Positions 20,152-30,532 are shown, counted from the stretch's first letter. The stretch is 64,000 nucleotides of DNA from Spiroplasma_E ixodetis_B (GCF_040369795.1 NZ_AP028955.1:124001-188000); one strand, 5' to 3'. Numbers and translations are program-made. Notes: generated by a model from the sequence alone, not told the origin.

Positions 20152-21917
20152 ATGATACCGAAAATAAATCATCAATTAATTAAAACAGTTTGAAAATCAA
20201 CTGGGGAAATTGAAAAAGATTTTACACAAAATAAAGATTTACAATTTCGTGTATGTCCTTTTACTATTATTTTAGGTGCTATAAATTCAACAGAAACTGG
20301 CTATAAACAACCAACTAGTATTCCTAATGATTATACTTCATTTAGTAAAATCTTTACTGGAAGAAAAGCAATACAAGCAGTATGAGACCATTCTTATTAT
20401 CCTATTCAAAATAAAGATAATCCAGATGAAGCATATAAACAATTACAAATTGGTGATGTATTTTATGGAAATATTTTAAGTGACCAATTAGGTATTACTT
20501 ATTCAGCAACTCCCAATGATAATAGTTTCATTCAAGAACAAGCAATTAAAAATGTAGTTATTAATATTCCAAATGAAAAAAAGAATTTTAGTTTTATTAA
20601 TAATATTGTTTCAAATTTATATAAGTTATATATGATTCCAGAAATTAATAAAGTTATAAATACTGATAAATCAATTAAAGTTGATAGACAATGATATATT
20701 CTTGAAGTTGCTAGTAAAACTTATAATAATGAAAATAAAGAATTAGCATATATTCAATGTACTTTTAGTTCATTAAATGATAAATTAGCACATAGTGGAT
20801 TAGCAATTAATCAATATGTACAATTGGGCGCCCCTGCTGACCCAGTTGCATTACCAGCATTAGATGAAAATAATAATATTATTTTAGATAGTAATTATTT
20901 AACACCATTACCAGTTACTCATTGTCAAGTATAGCTAACTGGTAATGTTTACTCATAAATAATGTAAAATAAGTGATTTTGGACAATATGAATTAATTTT
21001 AACTGGTAATAATCCAGTTGTTTGTATTTGAAAAAATAATACAAAAATATATCAAAAAAATAGAGGAATTATTGACCCTACAACTCATAAACCTAGTGGA
21101 CAATATGAATTTTATACAAAACAATATAAAATAGGTGATTATTGAAATGCTTATTTAATTGAGGATACAAGTGGTGTTGATTTTAGTAATTTACCAAATA
21201 ATCAAATATTTAAAACACTACAAACTAAAAGACAATATACTTTAGTAATGTTTGAAGAACATATTACAATTGATGATTATTTACAATTTTTTGTTTTATT
21301 TAATGATGAAAATGAAAATATTGGTGGTAATAGTGGAAAAAATCAAGATAGACAATTATTATATATTTCAAATGTAACAAATTATTATAGTCCTTATAAT
21401 GGTGCATTTAGTATGCAAGTTTTAACTTTTAGTAGTTTAAATGATAGAGTAATTAGTAGTGGTCAAAATACACTTGATTTTGTACAATATGCAAGCCCGG
21501 GTAGTGGTTATGCTTTTCTTACTATTCAACAAGGAAAAGCAACTTTAAATCGTACTTTAATGCGTGATATTGGTGTACGTTATAGTCATAGGCAAAGTTA
21601 TGGATTAGAATTATTATCAAGTTGTTATTATTATGGAAGACCTATTCTTCAATGTCAAGAACCTATTCAACAAGGAACAGAAGAAATATTCGAAAGTAAA
21701 GTATTTGCTTCAAGAAGATTATTTATTGCTGGTAATAATGATTTATTTACAACTGATATTAAAAATAATGGTGGTTTGCTTGCCGGTATAAATGATAAAA
21801 TAACAACAAGTAGTCATCCAGAAACAACATTTTATAATATTATGGATGCAAAACCTACTGGATTTACTAATTTTAAAGAATGATTAAAAACTTCATTAAA
21901 TTTTCAAGATAATTTAT
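20152..21917 (+). pseudogene. large phage-like structural protein, interrupted and truncated
   Basis: The frame from 20152 (MIPKINHQLIKTVWKSTGE) is open for about 260 codons, then runs into a stop created by a ~40-base IS630-end insert at 20932-20971. Coding resumes in another frame (SDFGQYELILTGNN) and continues to 21917, where an IS630 copy cuts it. Beta-rich, Tyr/Asn/Gln-rich sequence with no membrane segments suggests a virion or tail protein. Similar motifs recur in the fragments at 38495-39050 and 41538-42360. The exact function is unknown. Confidence 0.5.
20932..20971 (+). mobile_element. solo IS630 left end inside a gene
   Basis: About 40 bases match the IS630 left end (TATAGCTAAC ... 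TAATGTTTACTCATAAATAA) with no element body. It breaks the phage-like gene. It may be a footprint of imprecise excision or a recombination scar. Confidence 0.65.
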
Positions 21918-22036
21918 ATCTAACTAAAGTAATGTTTACTCATAAATAATGTAAAATAATAATATGTAATTTAAACAGTTTTTGAATTTAAAATTACAAT
22001 TCAGCAATATTTAAAATATATTAGGAAGATTAAATT

Positions 22037-23012
22037 ATGCCAAAACCATACAGTGAATACTTACGAAGAAAAGTAATAGAAGCATATGAAAGTAAAAACA
22101 TAAAAATTAAAGAAATTTGTAAAGTGTTCAATATTACTAGAAAGACTTTTTTCTTATGAAGAAAAATAAAAAAAGAAACTGGGCATATAAAACCAATTTT
22201 GAATTATCAAAAAAGACATAGCCACAAAATAAAGGATTTAGATGAATTAAAAAATTATTTAGCGTAAAATAAAGATGTTACAGTTCAAAAAGTAATTGAA
22301 AAATTTGGTGATATGACCAAAGAAACAGTTTATAACTATTTCAAAAAACTAAATTATACATATAAAAAAAATTTTCTATATGAACAAAGAGATAAAAATA
22401 AACAAGAATATTTTTTAAAATAAATAGCTAAAATAATGAATGAAGATTTAGTATATATTGATGAATCCGGAATTGATGATAATGAATTTTATAAATATGG
22501 TTGATCTGAAAAAAGGTAAAAGATTATTTGATAATAAACCAGCATATAAAATAAAAAGAATGATTATAATAGGTTCACTAAATAAAGGTAAATTAAAAGC
22601 CCTATGAGCATTTGAAGGGCATTGCAACAGTAAAATTTTTGAATCATATGTAAAAAATATACTAATTCCAGTATTAAAGCGTGGACAAATTATAGTTTTA
22701 GATAATGCAACGTTTCATAAATCTAAATTAACACAACAATTAATTGAAAATGCTGTATGCAAACTATTATTTCTTCCGCCATATTCTCCTAATTTAAATC
22801 CAATTGAACATTTTTGATTTGCTATAAAACATAATATAAGAAAAATAGGGACTTTCCTAAAAACTGTGTTTTTTAAATAAATTTAGTTGTAAAATCACTA
22901 AGTGACACAGATTACTAAACATTACCGAAAAATATTACCAAATTATTGACAAAATATTAAAAAAGCGATTGATTTTGTTTTTCAAGATATGAGTAAACAT
23001 TACTTTAGTTAG
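22037..23012 (+). pseudogene. IS630 transposase, degenerate and MITE-interrupted
   Basis: The start MPKPYSEYLRRK is recognisable. It carries a TAA in the LAQNKD segment (22265), a TAA after FLK, a frameshift near 22510 and the MITE near the C-terminus. Catalytic motifs YIDESG, VLDNATFHK and NPIEHFW can still be read in separate frames. Confidence 0.85.
22848..22926. repeat. MITE-like element with IS256-type ends, copy 2, 8-bp duplication
   Basis: A 79-bp non-coding unit flanked by GAAAAATA on both sides (22840-22847 and 22927-22934), interrupting an IS630 copy. Its right end is the inverted IS256 left end and its left end (GGGACTTTCCTAAAAACTGTG) is a diverged relative. The duplication length matches IS256 transposition, so I infer trans-mobilisation by IS256 transposase. 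Confidence 0.8.
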
Positions 23013-23017
23013 CTATA

Positions 23018-23111
23018 TATTATTTTTAGGTATAAAAAAATTATAAATATCTTTTGCAATATTTAACTGATTAAATGTTTTTACTTGATTATTATTTTGT
23101 TTTACTTGCAT
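23018..23111 (-). pseudogene. small gene truncated by IS630
   Basis: ATG at 23111 follows a good AGGAGC ribosome-binding site and encodes MQVKQNNNQVKTFNQLNIAK and about ten more residues before the IS630 end cuts it. The family is unknown. It lies last in the minus-strand phage-like module. Confidence 0.4.
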
Positions 23112-23390
23112 AATTATATGCTCCTGTCTGTGAAATAAATAATAATAAAAGGTAATATGTTTTGTAATTTTTAAATATAAATAAAAAAGTGAATAAGAAG
23201 TAATTATTTTACTAAACCTATTCACACAAACACCTTTTATTGTGTTTACATAATTATTAACCCTTTGTAAATGTTTGGTCACATTTATTTAGGTACATAG
23301 GTTTAGTAGATATGAGCTACTAAATCTTTTTTTATTGTTATTATTATATCATAAATAATTTATGTTTATTATTTAGATAGTTATTCATTA

Positions 23391-23518
23391 TTTATGATTT
23401 TAATTTTTTTAATAAACGTTTCTCCGATTGGAAGAGTGGTTTTAAAATAGCATTCACCAATTTTAAGGGTTTTAAGGTTGCTTGGGTGAACGATAAATTC
23501 ATCAACTGAACGTAAAGA
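23391..23518 (-). pseudogene. C-terminal fragment of an unknown module protein
   Basis: An open frame enters from the IS256 at 23519 and stops at 23391. It reads SLRSVDEFIVHPSNLKTLKI and ends PIGETFIKKIKIINNE. By position, downstream of small membrane proteins in a plectrovirus-like order, it may be the end of the assembly ATPase or another virion-assembly gene, but I cannot confirm this from sequence. Confidence 0.4.
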
Positions 23519-24889
23519 GGTAATGTTTAGTAATCTGTGTAACTTACAAAAATAACTATGTTTAATTAATTCTAGTAAATAAAATTAAATAACCAGAAAG
23601 AGTGAGTTACTTATGTCTAAAAAACAAAATATTAATAATAATGATCCAATATCAAAAGCAGTAGATTTATTACTAGAAAATACTGAAGATTTAACAACAG
23701 TTTTTAAAGAGGGAGGTTTATATAAATAATTAACAAAAAGATTAGTTGAAAAAATGTTGAATTCTGAAATGCAAAATTATTTAGGATATGAAAAAAATCA
23801 ACATAATACTAGTGAAAATGCTCGCAATGGTATAAGTTCAAAAAAATTAATAACCCAACAAGGTAAAATTGAGATTAATGTACCACGAGATCGTAATAGT
23901 AATTTTAAGCCAGTAATAGTTGCAAAAAGACAAAGAAGATTTGATGGTTTTGATCAACAAGTTCTTTCATTATATGCCAAAGTCATGACTTTATCAGATA
24001 TTAGAATGCAGTTACAAGAGTTATATCATGGTGCTGATATTAGCGAAAGTGTTATTAGTCAAATTACTGATGATGTTATTGATGATGTTAAAGCATGACA
24101 AAATCGGCCATTAGAAAGTGTTTATCCGATTGTTTATTTTGATTGTATAGTAGTTAAAGTACGACAAGATAAACGCATTATTAACAAATCAGTTTATATA
24201 GCACTAGGAGTTGATTTAGAAGGTAAAAAGATGTTTTAGGTTTATGAATTAGTGAAAATGAAGGTTCTAAGTTTTGATTATCTAATTTCACAGAAATGAA
24301 AAATCGAGGCTTAAATGATATTCTTATTGCTTGTAGTGACAATTTAACAGGAATGTCAGAAGCAATACAATCAGTTTATCCTAAAACCGAACATCAATTA
24401 TGCATAGTTCATCAAATTAGAAATAGTTTAAAATATGTTTCATACAAACATAGAAAATCACTAGTTACAGATTTAAAACCGATTTATAGTGCATGTAGCG
24501 AAGAACAAGCAATGCAAACTTTAGAATCTTTTGAAAGTAAATGAAATAAACAATATCCTCAAATTGCTAAATCATGATATAAAAATTGAGATAATTTAAT
24601 GGTTTTTATTAGTTATCCTGCAGAAATCAAAAGAGTGATTTATACAACAAATGCTATTGAATCTGTTAATAGTCAATTACGAAAAGTTATTAGAAATAAA
24701 AAAGTTTTTCCAAATGATATGGCAGTTTTTAAAATATTTTACTTAGCAATTGAAAATATAACAAAAAAATGAACAACGCCCATTCAAAATTGAAATACAG
24801 CAATTGCTCATTTTATGATAAAATTCGAAGATAGAATTAATCTAAACTAGTAACTTTGTAAAAAGATACACAGATTTTTAAAAAGCCTC
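23519..24889 (+). mobile_element. IS256-family element, mutated
   Basis: About 1371 bp with both ends. The flanks do not show a shared 8-bp duplication: the left flank is one truncated minus-strand gene and the right flank another. Insertion was therefore accompanied or followed by deletion of the DNA between them. Confidence 0.88.
23613..24850 (+). pseudogene. IS256 transposase with nonsense and frameshift
   Basis: TAA replaces Glu in the LYKELTKRL segment (near 23727), and one A is missing in the GKKDVLG segment (near 24230). The rest matches the intact copies at 13679 and 42455. Confidence 0.88.
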
Positions 24890-24984
24890 GCTAAACTGAT
24901 TAAAATTGGCATTCCTATTGTAATAATTTTGTTTCCAACATCTTGTAAATTACTATTTGTTGCTAACATCATCATGTATATCAT
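24890..24984 (-). pseudogene. small membrane protein, possible filamentous-phage coat, truncated
   Basis: It starts inside the end of the preceding gene (overlap of about 32 bases) and reads MIYMMMLATNSNLQDVGNKI followed by a hydrophobic stretch before IS256 cuts it. A short protein with an N-terminal polar part and then a membrane helix, next to a large adhesin gene, would suit a plectrovirus coat protein. That is inference. Confidence 0.35.
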
Positions 24985-25150
24985 CTACTTTCCTGTCTTT
25001 TTTAAATTTCTTGTTTTTTAAATCAAGCAATCCTTTGCAAAAACCAAATATACAACCCAAAAGAAACATTATTTTTCTTAATAACCATAGTATTGGTTTG
25101 AAAAAAATAAATAAAAGAATAATAATTGCAAAAAATATTGTTCAGTTCAT
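24953..25150 (-). CDS. small membrane protein, 65 residues
   Basis: MNWTIFFAIIILLFIFFKP and a second hydrophobic stretch (about residues 20-40), then a basic/acidic tail ending DIHDDVSNK. It starts one base after the stop of the large adhesin-like gene with a GGAAAA ribosome-binding-like sequence, so translation is probably coupled. No family is recognised. Size and position resemble the tiny membrane proteins of spiroplasma plectroviruses. Confidence 0.6.
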
Positions 25151-25151
25151 T

Positions 25152-27593
25152 TTATTTTTTTCCTTTTCTTTTTGTTTCTTCTTCGGCTTCATCAGCTTTC
25201 ATTTGGGCAATGTCTTTTTTAGTTTGACGTTGGAAAGCTTCAGATTTTTTCTTACGCATTGGTTCTAAAATAAATGGTGTAATTACAAATTTTTTTAATA
25301 ATCAACCAAGAAATAGTAATCCTAATAAACTGCCAACAACAATACCAATAATAGCTAAGAACGTTAATCCTTTTTTGTCATTGTTTGGTGGGTTATTATT
25401 TTGAATTTGTAATATAAAACTATTTGATTTTTCAGAACCATATTTAATAACAATTTCAAATTTCTCATTTGTTTGAAATTGTATGCCTTTAATTTCAAAA
25501 GCAACTTTATTTAAATCATAATTGCTTGTATCAAATTTATCAATTGTGATAGTCTTTGGTATTTGTTGTTTTAATTGTTCAACAATTTGTTCTTTTGAAA
25601 TTATTTGTTTTGAAGCCACTTTACCTTTGGTTTTAAATCAATCAGCAACAGCATTAACTAGTTGATTATCATTTGCTTGTTTAATTCATGATTTGCTTTC
25701 TTCAAACAATATATTTAGTTGGCGAACAGAATATCCATGAATATTATCGTGTCCATTTGCTTTTGCTCACTTTTCAAATTGTTTGCCATTATCTGTATCA
25801 AAATAATTTGCAATTTCTTGTTTTGGAGCAATTTGTAAATAAATATTGTTATGATTTCCTAAATTATCTTGCAATTCAATAACATATTTTCCGTTGTTTG
25901 TTGATAATTGTGAACCATCTAAAACAATGCCATTGGTTGGGTCGATTGTTATGTTTTGTGATGTTTTATTTCATTGATTATCAGCACCATATACAAATCC
26001 AGTTATGACACTACTTGCAGTTGGTTTTTTCATTGCGATTTTACTTTCACTATTTGCATAGTAGAATGAATTAACTGGGTTTGTAATAATGGTTTTATCA
26101 ATTTGTCCAACATAATCAATATCAACTTGTGTTGATGGTGATTATGTTGGTTTTAAATCAATTTTTAAATCAACAACTGTTGCTGGTACAACATTATATT
26201 TAACCACAACTGAACCTTGATAACTTTTACTATCTTTTTTGGCAGTTAATGTTGCAGAATGCATATCTTTTTTCTCAATTTCAATTTGTGAAAAATCAAT
26301 AATGCGAGAATTTTTTTGAGTAATTGCTGAAATGATAGTTTCATTATTGTTATCTAAAATATTTCCTAATTTGTTATCGATATCAAATTTAATTACATCA
26401 CTTAAATTTTCTTGTTTTGGAGGAATTGGTGGGTCAATTTTGGCTTGCATAGAGACAATAATTTGACTAGTATATTGTTTTCCGTCCAAAATAAAAATTA
26501 CTTGTAAATTATGGTCTTTTTCGCTAGTTTTGGGTTTGACATTGATGTTTCATTGTTTAGCTGTTTGTGTTTGCAAGACATTATCAAATAAGACCTTATC
26601 AATGTTGTTATTTTTTATTTCAATATTTAATTCCCCATCAACAGTAAGTAAATCATTTCGTGTTCAAATTTTCTTCTTAGTGCTATCAATTAAATTAAAC
26701 TGACTTTTTTCTTTGGTTCACGACAAAGCAGTTTGTAAAATATTTAAAATATTGGTATATGTTTCAAAATAAACATTGTCAAGTTTGTCAAATGTAATTG
26801 AAGAGACTGCGTCATTTATTCCATCAATTTTCGTTGGAGTATCTGAACCAGCAGAAAAATTATATAAACTATCATCCATACCAAAATAAATGGTATTTGT
26901 TTTGTCAATATCAATTGCTAATATATTTCGATCATTAAGTTTTGTTGGGGTATCTATACCAGCAGAAAACACATATAATCCTTTATTTGTTCCTACTCAA
27001 ATTGTTCCGTTATTTTGTATATTCATAGTTTTAATTTGATTTAAAAATTGAAAAGAATAAAATTTTTCAAAGTTTTTTCCATTGTCAATATACTTATAAA
27101 TATAATCTTGTTTACTAGCATAAATATCACCATTTTGAGAAACTGCAATTTTATCTATTTGAGAACTAGGAAATCCTTTTATTTTGATTTGTTGAAAGGT
27201 TTTTCCGTTATCTGTTGATTTATATAGCCCTTCATAATTTGTAGTTGCAACTCAAATTGTTCCGTTTATATCAATTGTTAAAGAATTTACACTACTTGTA
27301 TATGTGCCAATTGGAAAACCATTAATTACCTTATTGAAGGTTTTTCCATTATCAGTACTTTTGTTAACTTTTGAATCAATTATTGCTCATATAGTTCCAT
27401 CACCATCAATTGCAAGTGAAAAAATAGTTTTTTTTAGTCTAGTTATTGCTCTTAATGGCACATATTCATTATTTGAATTAGTTTTTCCAACATCTTGTTT
27501 TACCTTTTCTATCAGTAATATGTTAGAAAGCAAAGGAGTTGGAAAAACTGTAGTTAACGTTGAAAGTGTTATTAAATTTAATATTTTTTGCAT
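25152..27593 (-). pseudogene. large phage-type adhesin with beta-propeller-like repeats and C-terminal membrane anchor
   Basis: An 814-codon frame broken only by a TAA at 26142-26144 (codon 484). AGGGAGAACGTT precedes the ATG, and a signal-peptide-like N-terminus follows. Residues ~50-290 form about six repeats of the pattern GTIWV..GLYKSTDNGKTF, as in BNR/beta-propeller proteins. The middle is beta-rich (Ig-like). Near the C-terminus a membrane helix (FLAIIGIVVGSLLGLLFLGW) precedes a Lys/Arg-rich tail ending KRKGKK. Signal, extracellular adhesin, one TM and basic tail is the plan of filamentous-phage receptor-binding proteins and of plectrovirus ORF1 products. I infer a virion adhesin; the stop may be recent. 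Confidence 0.6.
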
Positions 27594-27663
27594 AACGTTC
27601 TCCCTAATATCATTTTCATTGAATACCACACAAGCAAGTTAATTATACCTTGTTAAATGGTGT

Positions 27664-27966
27664 TTACAAATCGTACCTTTTTTTAAAAGTTTTAATTACA
27701 AATTTTTTCTCAATTTCTATAACTTCACTTAATAAAAATAATTTATTTATTTTTTCACTTAAATTTTTAATATAAAACTGTCATTTTTCATTATCAGTTT
27801 TTAATCAAATAGTTTCGCTAATCATTTCTTGTAAATTTCATGTTTGAAAAACTAGTATAGAATTTTCTTCAATAAAATAAACATTACATTTATCACTTAA
27901 ATTATTTTCTTTTAATCAATTTTGATAAGTCAATAGAATCTCTTGCTCATTATTTGATAACTGCAT
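27664..27966 (-). CDS. hypothetical protein, 100 residues
   Basis: It begins MQLSNNEQEILLTYQNWLKE and ends KKRYDL. It is soluble, with helix then strands and four TGA-coded Trp. It overlaps the stop of the upstream zinc-finger gene by 17 bases, implying coupled translation, and lies 70 bases before the large adhesin gene. The family is not recognised; it is probably part of the same phage-like operon. Confidence 0.55.
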
Positions 27967-28117
27967 TATTTTCATCTAATTTACTTTTATATTTGCTATT
28001 TAAATAAACAATTTCTTCTTTGCTATGAGCATTACATAAGTACATATCAAAATTTACTGCTTCATGAGCTGTTTTTACTACAATAGTTGGTCTTCTATGA
28101 CAATAATTACATTTCAT
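27950..28117 (-). CDS. small zinc-finger-like protein, 55 residues
   Basis: MKCNYCHRRPTIVVK then LCNAHSKEE: a CxxC...CxxH set that can bind zinc. AAAGGAAG precedes ATG 28117; an upstream in-frame ATG at 28135 lacks a better site. It could be a nucleic-acid-binding regulator of the phage-like operon. The family is unknown. Confidence 0.6.
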   Translation of the reverse strand: MKCNYCHRRPTIVVKTAHEAVNFDMYLCNAHSKEEIVYLNSKYKSKLDENNAVIK

Positions 28118-28251
28118 AAAAAATCTTCCTTTCAAATAAAATTTTCAAAAATAAAAATTACAACCAAAGTAATAGGTTGCAACATGTTTATTTTTTAAAT
28201 TTACTAACTAAAAGAAAGATGTAAATAAAAAAACTAGATAGGTCTTAATTT

Positions 28252-28389
28252 TGGCGATGTACCTAATACTTAGTATTTAATTTTTATACCTTTAATTTAT
28301 CACATTTAATTAAAATTGCAAATATAATATTAAACTTTAATTAAATATAATCGTTACTAGTGCCATCGCCAGACCACACCAGTAACTAG
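28252..28389. promoter_or_regulatory. inverted-repeat region, candidate replication origin or operator
   Basis: A 9-of-10 inverted repeat (GTTACTAGTG at 28353 with CACCAGTAAC ending 28386) encloses CATCGCCA, which is complementary to TGGCGATG at 28252-28259. This 330-base gap (28118-28448) has no gene, and the repeats are GC-richer than their surroundings. It could be a rolling-circle origin of the phage-like module or a regulatory structure. Function is unproven. Confidence 0.35.
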
Positions 28390-28448
28390 ATAATTGTATC
28401 GTAAATTAGTATTTAAATGAATTAAAATATTTAAAAAAAACTAAATAT

Positions 28449-28571
28449 TTAATTATGTTCAGTTTCGTTTTTATTTTCAAATTCTGACTTTGCAACTGGT
28501 TTATTTTTATTTTCACACGAACCATTTTTACACTTTCTATTTTTAAATTTTTCTTTTAATTTATTAAACAT
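28449..28571 (-). CDS. small basic Cys-containing protein, 40 residues
   Basis: MFNKLKEKFKNRKCKNGSCE followed by a Lys/Glu/Asn tail. It starts eight bases before the end of the HU-like gene, so the two overlap. The family is unknown and confidence is modest because of its size. Confidence 0.4.
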   Translation of the reverse strand: MFNKLKEKFKNRKCKNGSCENKNKPVAKSEFENKNETEHN

Positions 28572-28878
28572 TCGTTTTTACCTCAGTTTCTTTTTGAATG
28601 ATTGCTGTTTTAATAGTTTGTTTATAAATAGATTTGGGTTGAAATTTTGGCGAGTAATGTTCACTCATTTGTAAAGTTTGACCATTTTTAGGATTTCTAA
28701 CAGTTCTTGCATTCTTTTTAACAATCATGAATTTTCCAAGATTTGAAATATCAACAAATTAACCAATTGAATTTTTAGCGATAATTATTTCTGAAAGTTT
28801 ATCAATGCACTTTTCAACATCTTTTTGATTCAAACTAATTTCATTACTTATTGCTTTTACTAATTCTTTTTTGTTCAT
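28564..28878 (-). pseudogene. HU/IHF-like DNA-binding protein with an in-frame TAA
   Basis: 105 codons with a very strong AGGAGGGA ribosome-binding site. MNKKELVKAISNEISLNQKD is a typical HU helix 1, and VDISNLGKFMIVKKNARTVRNPKNGQ is the strand pair with the DNA-intercalating arm (family VxLxGFGTFxxxxRxxRxGRNPxTG). A TAA at 28759-28761 interrupts the usual G-x-x-V position before the arm. HU proteins bend DNA at replication and recombination sites; this one probably served the mobile block. Confidence 0.75.
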
Positions 28879-28902
28879 AATATCCCTCCTAAAATTTTCT
28901 TA

Positions 28903-30099
28903 CTATAATCTTTCACTTATAAAAAGTGATGGTTTTTCATCAGCTCTTCCAGCTGCATAAACATTGCCATTATTACTATCTACTGCTAAACTTCAAATTG
29001 AACCACTTGTTCCTGTTAATGCTGTAAATGTAGAACCATCAGTTGATTTATAAACATTACCATTATCACTCCCAGCATAAACATTGCCATTATTACTATC
29101 TACTGCTAAACTTCAAATTGAACCACTTGTTCCTGTTAATGCTGTAAATGTAGAACCATCAGTTGATTTATAAACATTACCATTATCACTCCCAGCATAA
29201 ACATTATTATTACTATCTACTGCTAAACTTCTAATTGAACCACTTGTTCCTGTTAATGCTTTAAATGTAGAACCATCAGTTGATTTATAAACATTACCAT
29301 TATAACTTCCAGCATAAACATTATTATTACTATCTACTGCTAAACTTCTAATTGAACCACTTGTTCCTGCTAATGCTGTAAATGTAGAACCATCAGTTGA
29401 TTTATAAACATTACCATTATAACTTCCAGCATAAACATTGCCATTATTACTATCTACTGCTAAACTTCAAATTGAACCACTTGTTCCTGTTAATGCTGTA
29501 AATGCATAACCATCAGTTGATTTATAAACATTACCATTATAACTTCCGGCATAAACATTATTATTACTATCTACTGCTAAACTTCAAATTGAACCACTTG
29601 TTCCTGCTAATGCTGTAAATGTAGAACCATCAGTTGATTTATAAACATTTTTATTATCTCTATAATTTGTTGAAACATAAATTAGATTGTTGATTTTTAA
29701 AATTCTTTCAATTGTGATATGTTGAGGTATACCACTATTATTAATATTTTTAAACATACTAATAGTAAAATTGAAAGAAACTTTTCCTTCATAATTATTT
29801 TTACCAATTATTGTAGCAGTTGTTGCAGTTGGACTATATTCAAAATCAAAATCATCTTCGGTTAGATCAATTGCTTCTTTATTTTTATCTTTAATAGCTT
29901 TTAAAATTTCAGTTTTATTTGTTTTGTCCAATTGACCAATGTAAATAATACCTAATTCATTTTTAATAATAACTGTATTTAAATCAGTTCTTGTATCTGA
30001 CGTTGGTGATGGTTCGTTTCTTCCACCACAAGCAATAACACTTGTACTTGTTGTTCCGATTAAAGTTATTGCCCCTAGTATACTTAATAATTTCTTCAT
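28903..30099 (-). CDS. surface lipoprotein with six tandem ~39-residue repeats
   Basis: 398 residues, intact, start supported by AAGGAGG. The signal peptide ends in the lipobox SVIAC (Cys at residue 24), so it should be lipid-anchored outside the cell. Residues ~35-115 resemble the DLNTVIIKNELG...YEGKVSFNFTI domain common in Spiroplasma lipoproteins. From ~150 on there are six near-identical repeats of 117 or 120 bases, each reading NVYKSTDGSTFTALTGTSGS then SLAVDSNN, a beta-propeller-like blade. The same blade type occurs in the adhesin at 25152-27593. Repeat number could change by slipped recombination. Confidence 0.85.
28920..29660 (-). repeat. six tandem 117/120-bp repeats in the lipoprotein gene
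   Basis: The TGA or AGA codon of the G-S-I-(W/R)-S-L-A repeat motif recurs at 28993, 29113, 29230, 29347, 29467 and 29584, with spacings of 120, 117, 117, 120 and 117. The difference is one Gly codon (DSNNGNVY versus DSNNNVY). Identity between units is very high, so recent expansion is likely. Confidence 0.9.
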
Positions 30100-30191
30100 A
30101 GATTTTTGCCTCCTTAAATTTAAATGTATACTATTATTTTATAATATTTCTTCAATAAGTTCTTCATATGCTTGTTTTTTTGAAATCATGG

Positions 30192-30484
30192 TTATTTAGT
30201 TTTATTTCATTTTTGATAAATTTCCATTACAGCATTTCTGTAGATAGTACTTCTTGTTACTTTTAATCCTTGTTTTTGCGTTTCAGCAAGCATATTTTCT
30301 ATAGGCTGATAACTAGATAAATGAATTGTTAGTCTTTTTTCTTTTTCTTGAATAAGTTTTTGACTTAAAAATTTTTCAAAAATTTTCGATTCATCTTTAC
30401 TCTCTTTATTTACTTTTAATGAATTTGGGGACTTTCATCAAAAGTAATATTTTCTAAAAAATGATTTTTTATTTTTTTGGCCAT
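30192..30484 (-). pseudogene. small DNA-binding partition partner, frameshifted
   Basis: GGAGAAAAT then MAKKIKNHFLENITFDES; a one-base change in a C run near 30430 shifts the frame. The remainder reads KRLTIHLSSYQPIENMLAET..GLKVTRSTIYRNAVMEIY. A basic strand followed by two helices suggests a ribbon-helix-helix (ParG/CopG-like) protein. It follows the parA-like gene and shares its upstream repeat, as expected for a two-gene partition cassette. Confidence 0.55.
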
Positions 30485-30487
30485 ATT

Positions 30488-30532
30488 TTCTCCTTTTTTA
30501 AAATGTTTACATTTAGTATACATTATTATTTA
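30488..30532 (-). promoter_or_regulatory. 45-bp repeat upstream of the partition partner (copy 1)
   Basis: Identical to 31379-31423. It spans the ribosome-binding site and the upstream region with ATGTTTAC and GTATAC. An identical segment upstream of both partition genes suggests a shared operator or centromere-like site. A related hairpin (TTATGTTTAC at 30564-30573 with its complement at 30579-30588) lies next to it. Confidence 0.5.

Larger units (their letters stand above)
21915..23017 (+). mobile_element. IS630-family element carrying a MITE
   Basis: The left end TATATCTAACTAAAG is at 21915 and the right end is at 23017. It is longer than other copies because the 79-bp MITE at 22848-22926 and its 8-bp duplication sit inside. 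The transposase (22037-23012) has several stops and shifts. Confidence 0.88.

Noticed and set aside
24957..25268. plus-strand 103-codon Phe-rich frame
   Set aside because: Antisense to the small membrane protein and the adhesin tail on the minus strand, which have good starts and coupled spacing.
27304..27642. plus-strand 112-codon frame
   Set aside because: Antisense to the adhesin N-terminus; no start signal.
28920..29660. regularly spaced repeats as a CRISPR array
   Set aside because: Units are 117/120 bp with no unique spacers and lie in frame in a lipoprotein gene.
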